Positions 24,783 through 33,000 of a stretch of 64,000 nucleotides of DNA are shown here, piece by piece. Within the stretch, counting starts at the first letter, position 1; each line of letters begins with the position of its first letter. Origin of the DNA: Adlercreutzia equolifaciens DSM 19450 (GTDB lineage Bacteria > Actinomycetota > Coriobacteriia > Coriobacteriales > Eggerthellaceae); assembly GCF_000478885.1 (NCBI RefSeq), contig NC_022567.1:1550001-1614000 (forward strand), given 5' to 3'. Under the pieces are notes generated by a model that was given only the letters and a program-made list of their open reading frames with translations, searched no databases and had not been told where the DNA came from. The translations under genes and the position numbers were made by a program.

Positions 24783-26684
24783 CTACTCCTCGAAGCGGTC
24801 GTTGCAGGAGGCGAACTGGGAGTTGTACAGTTCGGCGTAGAAACCGCCCGCGGCGAGCAGCTCCTCGTGGCTGCCCTGCTCCACGATGTCGCCGTCGCGC
24901 ATGACCAAGATGAGATCGGCCGCGCGGATGGTGGAGAGCCTATGCGCGATGACGAAGGACGTGCGTCCCGCCATGAGCCGGTCCATGGCCTCTTGGATGC
25001 GCAGCTCGGTGCGCGTGTCCACCGAGGAGGTGGCCTCGTCCAGAATGAGCATGCGGCGGTCGGCCAGAAGGGCCCGGGCAATGGTGATGAGCTGGCGCTG
25101 GCCCTGGCTCAAGTTGCTCGCGTCCTCGTTGATCTCGAAGTCGTAGCCGCCGGGCAGCATGCGGATGAAATGGTCGGCGCAGGCCTCGCGCGCGGCCGCC
25201 TCCACTTCCCCATCGGTGGCATTAAGCCGCCCGTAGCGGATGTTCTCGCGCACGGTGCCGGAGAACAGCCACGTATCCTGCAGCACCATGGCGAACAGAT
25301 TCCGCACATCGGGGCGTGACAGCTCGCGGATGTCGGCGCCGCCGATACGGATGGCGCCCGCGTCCACGTCGTAGAAGCGCATGAGCAGCTTCACCATGGT
25401 GGTCTTGCCGGCGCCCGTGGGGCCGACGATGGCCACGGTTTGCCCGGCGGCCACGCGAGCGGAGAAGTTGCGGATGACGGGCGCATCGGGCGCGTAGCCG
25501 AAGCGCACGCCGTCGAATTCCACATCGGTGGAAAGCGCCGCGGGATCCACGGCGGAGGTCTCTTTCGGCACCTCGGGCAGATCGAGGAAGGCGAAGATGC
25601 GCTCGGCCGCCGCGGCCAGGGACTGCAGCACGTTGGAAATCTGGGCCAGCTGGGTGATGGGCTGTGTGAAGTTCTTCACGTACTGAACGAAGGCCTGGAT
25701 GTCGCCTACCGTGATAGTGCCCGCCACGGCGAAGAACGCGCCGGTGACGGCGACGGCCACATACCCCAGATTCCCTACGAACCCGAGCACCGGCATCATG
25801 AGGCCAGAGAGGAACTGCGCCTTCCAGCCGGCGTTGTAGAGCGCCTCGTTGTCGGCCTCGTAGGCGCGCACGGTCTCGTCCTCCCGCCCGAAGGCGCGCA
25901 CGACGGCATGGCCCGAGAACGTCTCCTCCACACGGCCGTTCAGCGCGCCGAGCAGACGCTGCTGGGCCACGAAGTGCTTCTGGGAGAGCCTCACCACCAC
26001 CGCCACGAGCGCTATGGAAACCGGCACCATGACCAGGGCCACGAGCGTCATGATCCAGTTGATGGAGAGCATCATGACAAGCACGCCCACCACCGTGACC
26101 GCCGAGGTGATGGCCTGGGTGATGCCCTGGTTGAGGCTCTGGCCCAGCGTGTCCACATCGTTGGTGATGCGCGAGAGGGTATCGCCCGTGGAGGTCTTCT
26201 CGAAATACCCGAAGGGCACGCGGTCGATCTTTTTCGCAATGGCGTCGCGCAGCCGGTAGCACGTCTGCTGGGAGACGTAGCTCATGACCCAGGACTGCAC
26301 CCACGAGCACGCCGCCGACAGCAGGTACAGGACCAGCGTCGCCAGAAGGATGCGGCCGATGGCGTCGAAATCGATCGAGCCGGTGCCGGCTGCAGAGGCC
26401 ACAGCGCCGTCGAAGAGCACCGTGGTGGCCTCGGAGAGCACCTTGGGCCCCACGATGGAAAACGCGGTGGAAGCTATGGCGAACAGGAGCACGAGCAGAA
26501 GCCGGCCCTTGAACTGCCCCATGAAGGCGAGCATGCGCTTCATGGTGGGGCCGAAGGCCAGCGCCTTCTCGCCGCCCATCATGCGGGCCGCCGGGCCATG
26601 GCCGCCGGGGCCGTGCCCGTGGCCGCCGGAGCCCCGCCGAGGGCCGCCGCCGGCCTTGGGAATGAAGGAAGGATGCCCGCTCAT
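24783..26684 (-). CDS. ABC exporter half-transporter with the consensus nucleotide site, 633 aa
   Basis: This is the second subunit of a heterodimeric type IV ABC exporter. Six membrane helices (about residues 55-350) are followed by a nucleotide-binding domain with Walker A GPTGAGKTT, signature LSQGQRQL and Walker B ILDEATSSVD, with an intact catalytic Glu and a switch His (AHRLST). The cytoplasmic N-terminus is Gly/His-rich (GSGGHGHGPGGHGPAARMMGG), which might bind metal or just be flexible. The ATG at 26684 overlaps the upstream partner's TGA (ATGA), so they are translated together. Its partner has Asp in place of the catalytic Glu, the pattern of TM287/288- and LmrCD-type exporters. Substrate unknown; multidrug or lipid export is typical. 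Confidence 0.93.
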   Translation of the reverse strand: MSGHPSFIPKAGGGPRRGSGGHGHGPGGHGPAARMMGGEKALAFGPTMKRMLAFMGQFKGRLLLVLLFAIASTAFSIVGPKVLSEATTVLFDGAVASAAGTGSIDFDAIGRILLATLVLYLLSAACSWVQSWVMSYVSQQTCYRLRDAIAKKIDRVPFGYFEKTSTGDTLSRITNDVDTLGQSLNQGITQAITSAVTVVGVLVMMLSINWIMTLVALVMVPVSIALVAVVVRLSQKHFVAQQRLLGALNGRVEETFSGHAVVRAFGREDETVRAYEADNEALYNAGWKAQFLSGLMMPVLGFVGNLGYVAVAVTGAFFAVAGTITVGDIQAFVQYVKNFTQPITQLAQISNVLQSLAAAAERIFAFLDLPEVPKETSAVDPAALSTDVEFDGVRFGYAPDAPVIRNFSARVAAGQTVAIVGPTGAGKTTMVKLLMRFYDVDAGAIRIGGADIRELSRPDVRNLFAMVLQDTWLFSGTVRENIRYGRLNATDGEVEAAAREACADHFIRMLPGGYDFEINEDASNLSQGQRQLITIARALLADRRMLILDEATSSVDTRTELRIQEAMDRLMAGRTSFVIAHRLSTIRAADLILVMRDGDIVEQGSHEELLAAGGFYAELYNSQFASCNDRFEE

Positions 26685-28492
26685 CGCGCACCCCCTTCCA
26701 CAAGTTCTTCCTCGGAAAGCTGGGACAGGGCGATTTCGCGGTACTCGGGACAGCTCTCCATAAGCTCGCCGTGGGTGCCCACGCCGGCGACGCGGCCCTC
26801 GTCGAGCACGACGATGCGATCGGCGGCAAGCACCGTGGAGATGCGCTGGGCCACGAGGATCACGGTGGAGCCGGCGGCCCAAGCGGGCAGCGCGGCGCGC
26901 ACGCGGGCATCCGTGGCGTAGTCGAGCGCCGAGAAGCAGTCGTCGAACAGGTAGGCCCGCGGGCGCCGCACAAGGGCGCGGGCCATGGCCAGCCGCTGGC
27001 GCTGGCCGCCGGAGACGTTGTCGCCTCCCTGGGCGATGGGAGCGGAAAGGCCTCCCTCGCGCGCTTCCACGAAATCCAGGGCGCAGGCCACCTCAAGGGC
27101 GCCGCGGATGGCCGCCTCGTCGGCGCTCTCGTCTCCGTAGGCGATGTTGCTTTCCACCGTGCCCTCGAACAGGAAGGCCTTCTGGGGCACATAGCCGAAG
27201 CACGCCCGCAGGTCGGCCTGGGAAAGCGCGCGCAGATCGACGCCGTCGAGGGTGACGGAGCCCTCCGTCGGGTCGTAGAAGCGCTCGATGAGCTTCACGA
27301 TGGTGGACTTGCCCGAACCGGTGGGGCCCACGATGGCCAGCGTGGTGCCGGGCTCGGCCGTAAACGACACATGGGAGAGCGCCGGGTCGCCGTCGTCGGT
27401 GTAGCGGAAGGAGACGTCGTCGAAAGTGATGCGCGCGCCCGCTGCGGCATCGGATCGCACGCGAGTCGGCGCCTGCGGATCGCGGACGGTGGGCTCGGTC
27501 GCGAGCACCTCGCTCAGGCGCTGGGCGGCCACGTCGGCGCGGGGCAGCATGATGGACACCATCCCCATGATGAGGCAGCCCATGATGATGACCATGGCGT
27601 AGGTGATGAACGCGATGAGATCGCCGGTCTGCATGGTGCCCGCGGCCACGCCCTGAGCGCCGAACCACACGATGGCCACCGAGGTGAGGTTCATCACAAG
27701 CATCATGGTGGGCATCATGAAGGCCATGGCGCGGTTGGTGAACAGCTGGGTATCACGCAGCTTGCGCGAGGCGGCGTCGAAGCGATTCTCCTCGAAGCCC
27801 TCGCGGTTGAAGGCGCGCACCACCGACAGGCCGTTCAGCATCTCGCGGGCCACGAGGTTCACGCGATCGATGAGCGTCTGCATGATTTTGAACCGCGGCA
27901 GCGTGAAGCGGAACAGAACGGCGATGACCGCGAAGACCATGGCCACGGCGAGCACGACGATCCACCCCAACTGGGGGTTGGTGACCATGACCATGACCAC
28001 GCCGCCGATGGCGAGGATGGGGGCGTAGAGCACCATGCGCATCACCATGGTGCACACGTTCTGGATGAGGGTGACGTCGTTGGTGCCGCGCGTGATGAGC
28101 GAGGCCGCCGAGAACTGGTTGATCTCGGCATCGGAGAAGGCCACCACCCGCGCGAACAGGCGCCGGCGCAAGTCGCGGCCGATCTTGGCGCCGGTGCGGG
28201 CCGACACGAAGCCGGCGGTCACATCGAGCACCATGGAGCCAGCGGCGGCGAGCAGCATGAGGCCGCCGATGCGCAGGAGATAGGCCATCTGAATGGGGAA
28301 CAGATCGACGCCGGCGGCCTTGTAGCCCGCAAGGACGTCGAGGTCCTCCACGCCCGACTGGGCGATGCCCACATCGACGATCTGCGAGGTGAGCACCGGG
28401 ATGGCCAGCTCGCAGCCGGCCTTCAGGAGCAGAAGCAGCATGACGAGCGCCACCGCCCCCTTGTGCTGCCCGAGAAACCGGATCACGCCCAA
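26681..28492 (-). CDS. ABC exporter half-transporter with a degenerate catalytic site, 603 aa
   Basis: This is the first subunit of the heterodimer. Six helices (from VMLLLLLKAGCELAIP to about 310) are followed by a nucleotide-binding domain with Walker A GPTGSGKST, signature VSGGQRQRLAMARAL and Walker B YLFDDCFSALD. The catalytic Glu is replaced by Asp, and the switch His is Gln (VAQRIST). Such degenerate sites are normal in one half of asymmetric exporters. I place the start at the TTG at 28492 with GGAGG seven bases upstream, since a longer frame adds only CG-rich residues; a GTG two codons further in is possible. It begins 13 bases after azlD and overlaps the next gene by four, forming a four-gene unit with azlC and azlD. 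Confidence 0.92.
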   Translation of the reverse strand: MGVIRFLGQHKGAVALVMLLLLLKAGCELAIPVLTSQIVDVGIAQSGVEDLDVLAGYKAAGVDLFPIQMAYLLRIGGLMLLAAAGSMVLDVTAGFVSARTGAKIGRDLRRRLFARVVAFSDAEINQFSAASLITRGTNDVTLIQNVCTMVMRMVLYAPILAIGGVVMVMVTNPQLGWIVVLAVAMVFAVIAVLFRFTLPRFKIMQTLIDRVNLVAREMLNGLSVVRAFNREGFEENRFDAASRKLRDTQLFTNRAMAFMMPTMMLVMNLTSVAIVWFGAQGVAAGTMQTGDLIAFITYAMVIIMGCLIMGMVSIMLPRADVAAQRLSEVLATEPTVRDPQAPTRVRSDAAAGARITFDDVSFRYTDDGDPALSHVSFTAEPGTTLAIVGPTGSGKSTIVKLIERFYDPTEGSVTLDGVDLRALSQADLRACFGYVPQKAFLFEGTVESNIAYGDESADEAAIRGALEVACALDFVEAREGGLSAPIAQGGDNVSGGQRQRLAMARALVRRPRAYLFDDCFSALDYATDARVRAALPAWAAGSTVILVAQRISTVLAADRIVVLDEGRVAGVGTHGELMESCPEYREIALSQLSEEELVEGGAR

Positions 28493-28505
28493 GGCTGCCC
28501 CTCCC

Positions 28506-28835
28506 CTACACCGCAAAGAAGGCGAGCGCCGCGTAGACGGCCACGCCGGCCACGGCGGTCCACAGAAGCGACTTGGTCTTCACGGCCACGAGCGCCGATG
28601 CCACAGCGGCCACGAGCGGGATGGCCGCCGGCCACACGCCCGCGTCGAACATGCCGGGGTTCAAAAGGTCGTTGGCCACGAGCGCCGCGAACGCCGCGGG
28701 CGGGATGAAGCCGAGGGCCTGGGCGAGGCGCGGGGGCAGCTCGCGGCCCTTCAGCAGAAACAGCGGGATGACGCGGCAGGCCCACATGGCCAGCACGCAC
28801 CCGATGAGAACAAACCAGAACTCCTCCCAGCTCAT
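28506..28835 (-). CDS. azlD: Branched-chain amino acid exporter small subunit AzlD, 109 aa
   Basis: This partner of AzlC is a four-helix membrane protein of about 110 residues. The sequence ACRVIPLFLLKGRELPPRLAQALGFIPPAAFAALVANDLL matches the AzlD family core, including the Arg-Val-xx-Pro and FIPPA motifs. The ATG overlaps the azlC stop by four bases (ATGA). Together the pair exports branched-chain amino acids or analogues. Transcription appears to continue into the ABC exporter genes. Confidence 0.93.
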   Translation of the reverse strand: MSWEEFWFVLIGCVLAMWACRVIPLFLLKGRELPPRLAQALGFIPPAAFAALVANDLLNPGMFDAGVWPAAIPLVAAVASALVAVKTKSLLWTAVAGVAVYAALAFFAV

Positions 28836-29620
28836 CGGCGCTCACCGCCCTCATCAGGCGAGGTGTCCCCACTCGAGGAGGGGCGACCAAGGTCGACCCC
28901 TACGGGATCAGTACCGGGAGCGCTTGCCGTGACGGGACGGCGCGGGAACAGCGCCGAGAACGCCAGGGCGCACACGACACCGGCAACAGCGCCGATGAGA
29001 ATGGCCGGCCCGGTAAGCCCGAGCGCCTTGCACAGGTACACGCCGAGCATCGCCACAATCATGGCGACGATATTGGCGGAGGTGAACTTCTGGGTGACGA
29101 GCAGGCAGATGAAGATGGCCGTCATGGCGAAGGCGGCGATGGGCACGGGGATGTCGACGGCCGCCCCCACCGCGCAGCCCACGATGTTCGAGATCGTCCA
29201 GGAGCTTTGGGAGAACAGGTTCACCATGAGCGCCCGATCCACCGACCAGTTGCCCTCGGCGAAGCGCGCCGTGTTCACGCCGTAGGACTCGTCAGTCACC
29301 GATGCGGCGAACAGGGCCGCAAGCCAACGGGGGCTTGCAGCGCACTGGGGCGCGAAGGAGGCGGCGTAGAGCATCTGGCGCGTGTTCACGAGGGACACCG
29401 ACGCCGTGATGGCCGCCACCGAAGAGCCGGCGAGGAACATGTTGGGGATCATGAACTGCCCAGCGCCCGAATACAGAAGGATGGACAGGAGCGCCACCTG
29501 CAAAGGGTTCAGCCCGATGGTGTTCCCCAAAATGCCACAGGGAAGGCCAATGGCCACATAGCCCAGCATGATGGGAACGGCGGCGGAGAACGCCGAAAGT
29601 ATGTGCTCGCGAGAAAACAT
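28832..29620 (-). CDS. azlC: Branched-chain amino acid exporter large subunit AzlC, 262 aa
   Basis: AzlC is the main permease component. Typical sequence includes IMLGYVAIGLPCGILG, PLQVALLSILLYSGAGQFM, SLVNTRQMLYAASFAP and ASVTDESYGVN, the last being the conserved Asp-Glu motif of the family. About seven helices are present. The C-terminal 35 residues after ALAFSALFPRR are hydrophilic, and part (DPVGVDLGRPSS) is encoded by a dispersed palindromic repeat at 28879-28906. The rest of the protein ends where the family usually does, so the repeat appears to have extended it. Start ATG at 29620 has only a weak ribosome site. It is first of a four-gene unit with azlD and an ABC exporter pair. Confidence 0.93.
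   Translation of the reverse strand: MFSREHILSAFSAAVPIMLGYVAIGLPCGILGNTIGLNPLQVALLSILLYSGAGQFMIPNMFLAGSSVAAITASVSLVNTRQMLYAASFAPQCAASPRWLAALFAASVTDESYGVNTARFAEGNWSVDRALMVNLFSQSSWTISNIVGCAVGAAVDIPVPIAAFAMTAIFICLLVTQKFTSANIVAMIVAMLGVYLCKALGLTGPAILIGAVAGVVCALAFSALFPRRPVTASAPGTDPVGVDLGRPSSSGDTSPDEGGERR
28879..28906. repeat. Dispersed palindrome, coding copy at the azlC 3' end
   Basis: AGGGGCGACCAAGGTCGACC followed by CCTACGGG. On the minus strand it starts CCCGTAGGGGTCGACCTTGG, the best match to the family consensus. It is read in frame by azlC and encodes PVGVDLGRP. Confidence 0.75.
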
Positions 29621-29687
29621 GACGCCTATGATAATCGACTCGCAGATTTTTGAAAGACCCTTCCCCCGATTTCACAACCCCTAAATA

Positions 29688-29731
29688 GCAGGTGGCCCCG
29701 TGGGTAATCAGGATTCCGCGGGGCCGTCTGC
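29688..29731. ncRNA. Structured 44-nt hairpin, copy 1
   Basis: GCAG...CTGC outer arms enclose a 10-bp stem (GGCCCCGTGG with CCGCGGGGCC) and a 12-nt loop GTAATCAGGATT. Copy 2 at 29804-29847 has the same length, loop and outer arms but a different stem with compensatory changes. The active strand is unknown. Confidence 0.5.
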
Positions 29732-29757
29732 TTCATCGGAGATGGCATATATGATGT

Positions 29758-29795
29758 GCCGGCCACCGCCGCGCGCATAAGCGGCGGCGGCCGGC
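29758..29795. terminator. Strong GC hairpin between the twin hairpins
   Basis: GCCGGCCaCCGCCGC pairs with GCGGCGGcGGCCGGC (14 of 15 positions) around an 8-base loop. No U-run follows on either strand. It lies between the giant surface-protein gene and azlC and may insulate them. Confidence 0.5.
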
Positions 29796-29803
29796 GGGCT
29801 TCG

Positions 29804-29847
29804 GCAGGTGGCTTCGCGGGTAATCAGGGTTCCGCGAAGCAGTCTGC
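29804..29847. ncRNA. Structured 44-nt hairpin, copy 2
   Basis: The same layout as 29688-29731: outer GCAG/CTGC, stem GCTTCGCGG with CCGCGAAGC, loop GTAATCAGGGTT. Relative to copy 1, two C-G pairs are replaced by U-A pairs and a U-G by C-G, so base pairing is kept while sequence changes. Confidence 0.5.
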
Positions 29848-29868
29848 CTACTCGGAAAGGTCTCAGGT

Positions 29869-29900
29869 GCCGGGGCGGAGGGCGCTCCGTCCGCCCCGGC
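29869..29900 (-). terminator. Hairpin just past the giant surface-protein gene
   Basis: GCCGGGGCGGA pairs perfectly with TCCGCCCCGGC around a 10-base loop. It starts nine bases after the stop codon (29909-29911) of the leftward giant gene. There is no clear U-run. Its flanks (CAGGTG / GGTCT) echo those of the twin hairpins. Confidence 0.6.
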
Positions 29901-29908
29901 GGTCTCCC

Positions 29909-30046
29909 CTACTCCTCAGGGGTCTCTTCTTCCTCCTCGTCGTCATCGTCGCGCCGGCGGGCGGCCACGGCGAGAACGAGGCCGAGGGCGGCCACGAGGG
30001 CCAGGCCCACCATCCACGGCAGGAGCTCGTCGCCGGTCTGCGGGAG
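29909..30046 (-). other. Cell-wall sorting signal with acidic tail
   Basis: LPQTGDE is encoded at 30046-30026, followed by about 22 hydrophobic residues (LLPWMVGLALVAALGLVLAVAA), RRR, then an acidic tail DDDDEEEEETPEE. Most sorting signals end soon after the basic residues; the 13 extra acidic residues are unusual. Confidence 0.9.
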
Positions 30047-33000
30047 CTTCACGCGGAAGATCTTCGTGCCCCAAGGCGTCTCGAACACCAGCGTCAGCCA
30101 ACCGTCCTCGTAGCTGGGATCGCCCGGCCCGGGCAGCGGGTTGTCAGGCTCGACAGGCTCATCGGGCTCATCAGGCTCATCGGGCTTACCGGGATCGACG
30201 GGAACATCCGGCGTCGGAGTGGGATGCTCCGGATCCTCTTCCTTGTAGAGACCCAGATCATGGTGCAAAGATTTCTCCCAGTTCATATTGGACCAATTCT
30301 GGGAGCTGATCAACGATTCCAGCAGAACCAAGCGCTCGGTGTAGACCCGGCGGATATCGGGGTCGCCGCTGCCATCGTAGACCGGTTTGTCGCCGATTGT
30401 GATGTTATCGGCCCCCACCGAGACCCTCTTGCCGAAGATGACCTCCTCATACTCGTCGCCAAGCTTCTCGAGTTCGTCCACATCGAGCGTCTTGTTAATC
30501 TTCTCGATGAGCTCCACCTTGGTGCGACGGCTCGTCAGATAGTCTTCGACGTTGACGCCTCCTTGGAGGTTCTCGCCGAGCATCGCCGAGAACGCTTCGC
30601 TCATCTGGTCGAGCTGAGCCGTCGTCGTTGCGTTGTCGATGAATTCCTTGAGGATGCCGAGGCACACTTCCTTGGGGGTCTTCTGCGCCCCATCGCTGTT
30701 CGGAACCGTGACGAGGGTGTTCTCCTTGAGGGCGGCCTCGTGGGCACCCACAGCCTCGGCCAACGCCTCGGGCTTGTTCGTCGCCTGCGCCGCCCGGAAA
30801 GCCACGATGGCCGCCAGGGCACGCTGCTCAGGGGTGAGCCCGTCGTCGGGATCGGAATTTTCCTCTCCCTCTTCTCCCTCGGCGCTTTCATCGGCCATCA
30901 CTTGAATGATGGAATCAAACGCGAAGGCGAGGATGCCGGGATCGGACGCGGTCTGGGTGCCGGACTCGGAGCCGGGCTGTCCCCCTTCACTCTCAGCCGG
31001 AGTGGTCTCAGGCGTATCTGTCTCAGTGCCAGTGTCGCCCTCAGGCGCATCGGGATCCTCAGCCGGGTCGTCGGGCTGCTGCGGGTTGTTCACGGCCGCA
31101 TAGGTGCCGAGCGGTCCGGCCGTCGAGGAGCTTTCGGTGGTCTCTGCCAAGCGCGAGAGCACGATGAGATCCTCGAAGCTTGCCGGCGTGTTGTCCGGCT
31201 TGATGTTCTTGATCTTGCCACTGGTGAGGTCGGCATTGTTGGGCACGAGAACACCGGTCTCCTCGTTGTAGTCGGAGTTGATGAGGTCGCCCTCGGCGTG
31301 CTGGGTAGTCAGCTCGTACTCCTCGGGATAGCTCACCACTTCCACGCGGTAGCCAAACAGCGCCGGCACGCTCACGGTCGTAGTGGCATCCACCTTCACT
31401 TTATGGCTGCCCGTGCCGGCAACCATGAACTCCCACAGGCCGCCGCCGTTGGAAATCGCATAGGCGGCGCCGGGGAAGGTGGGGTACTGCTGGCCGTTGC
31501 GCTCCTCGTAGACGATCTGGTCGGCGGGCACCATATCGGCCACCTCGAAGAGATCGAGGAAATCGTAATCGCCAGCATCGCCCACGAGCACCCTGACCTG
31601 ATCGAAACTGAAGCTCATGTCGCGGCGCCAACGATTCTGCTCGTTCTCGCCGTACTGGCCCTCTACCGCCGCATTCTCGACGGCGGCGTCCAGCGTGCTG
31701 CGCACTCGGACGTCGCCGGCCACCACTTCGCCGTCCTCGGTAGTGTAGCCATAGAGGAAGTCGTAGTGGCACCGTTTGAAGGCCAGCAGCTCATTCATGG
31801 TACGACGCTCGTCAGCCAGCCACGCGATCATCTCATCGGGTTTGCCCGCAAGATCGAGAATCTCCTGCGAGAACTGCTCGTCGGGCTCGTCGCCGGGCTC
31901 CGTCGTGCCGCCGGGTTCCGTCGTACCGCCGGGCTCCGTGGTATCGCCAGACTCGGTGGTGCCGCCGGGCTCCGTGGTGTCGCCAGACTCGGTGGTGTCG
32001 TCCGAGAATGCCTCGATGCCCTGCTGGTCATCGCCAGCATCCTCGCCACCGGTGCCGTTCCCGTTGCTGGTATCTCCCTTGTCGGGATCGGTCGGCGTCT
32101 CAGGCGTCTCCGGGGCCTCCGGGGCCTCCGGGGTTTCGGGAGTTTCGGGAGTCTCCGGATCCTCGGCCTTGCCATCTTCCAGCGAACCCACGCCCGTCGT
32201 GTCGTACCAGTAGCGGGTCAGCTTGATGACGGCGCCGGGCACGCCCTCCTCGCCCGAAGCCTGCAGGCCGTCCTTGTTCGTGTCGTTCCACACCAAACCG
32301 CCGATGAGTACTGGATCGCGCAGCACCAGACCGGCGTTGCCGGCGCGCTTGCGATCGAGACGGTTGGCCAAGTCGTAGGTGTAACCGCGGTAGCTCACCT
32401 CGTATTCGTCGTTAGTGGACAGGGTCGTAATCTTAGGCTGCGCCACCACGGCGTAGTTCTCGAAGTCAGCCTGGTCGGCGTTGAACCCACCAGACATGTC
32501 GGCATTGAACTCGCGCAGGTCGGAATCGACCACGCCATCACGCGAGGCAGCGTGGAACTTGGATACCAAGTGCTTACCGTCGCTGATGACCTTAACGGCA
32601 TAGCCGGCCAAGTAGGGATCGGCGTTCTTGTAGATATGCTTATGCTGGGCCCATTCCTCCTCCGGCTGGTACACCTCGCCCGGCTTGGGAAGCTCCGGGT
32701 TCTCCGCCGAGGAATCCACCAACACGTAGGCCGGCAAATCCTCGAACAAATAGGTGCCGTGTTCATCGGTGCGTACCATGCTCTGGTGGTCGCCCAGCGT
32801 CAGCTCGGGCTCTTTCTCTTCGTCGGACGTACCGGGTTCGGTCGGAACCTCGGAGCCGGCGCCTTCGCCCTCATCCTCGGCGATAGCGGCAACGCCCTCG
32901 TCGCCGGAGAGCGCGAACGTCGTCAGTGCCTCGGAGTCAGTCGTCTCCGAAGGCGTAGTCGGCTCGGGCTCGCTCGGAGCCAGCTCGGCCTTCTTCGCCT

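Noticed and set aside
29688..29847. Twin hairpins as a known riboswitch
   Set aside because: I compared them from memory with c-di-GMP, cobalamin, fluoride and ZTP types and found no match to their conserved core sequences.
31889..31996. Minisatellite as a phase-variation switch
   Set aside because: Unit length is 18 bp, so changes in number do not alter the reading frame; at most it tunes length.
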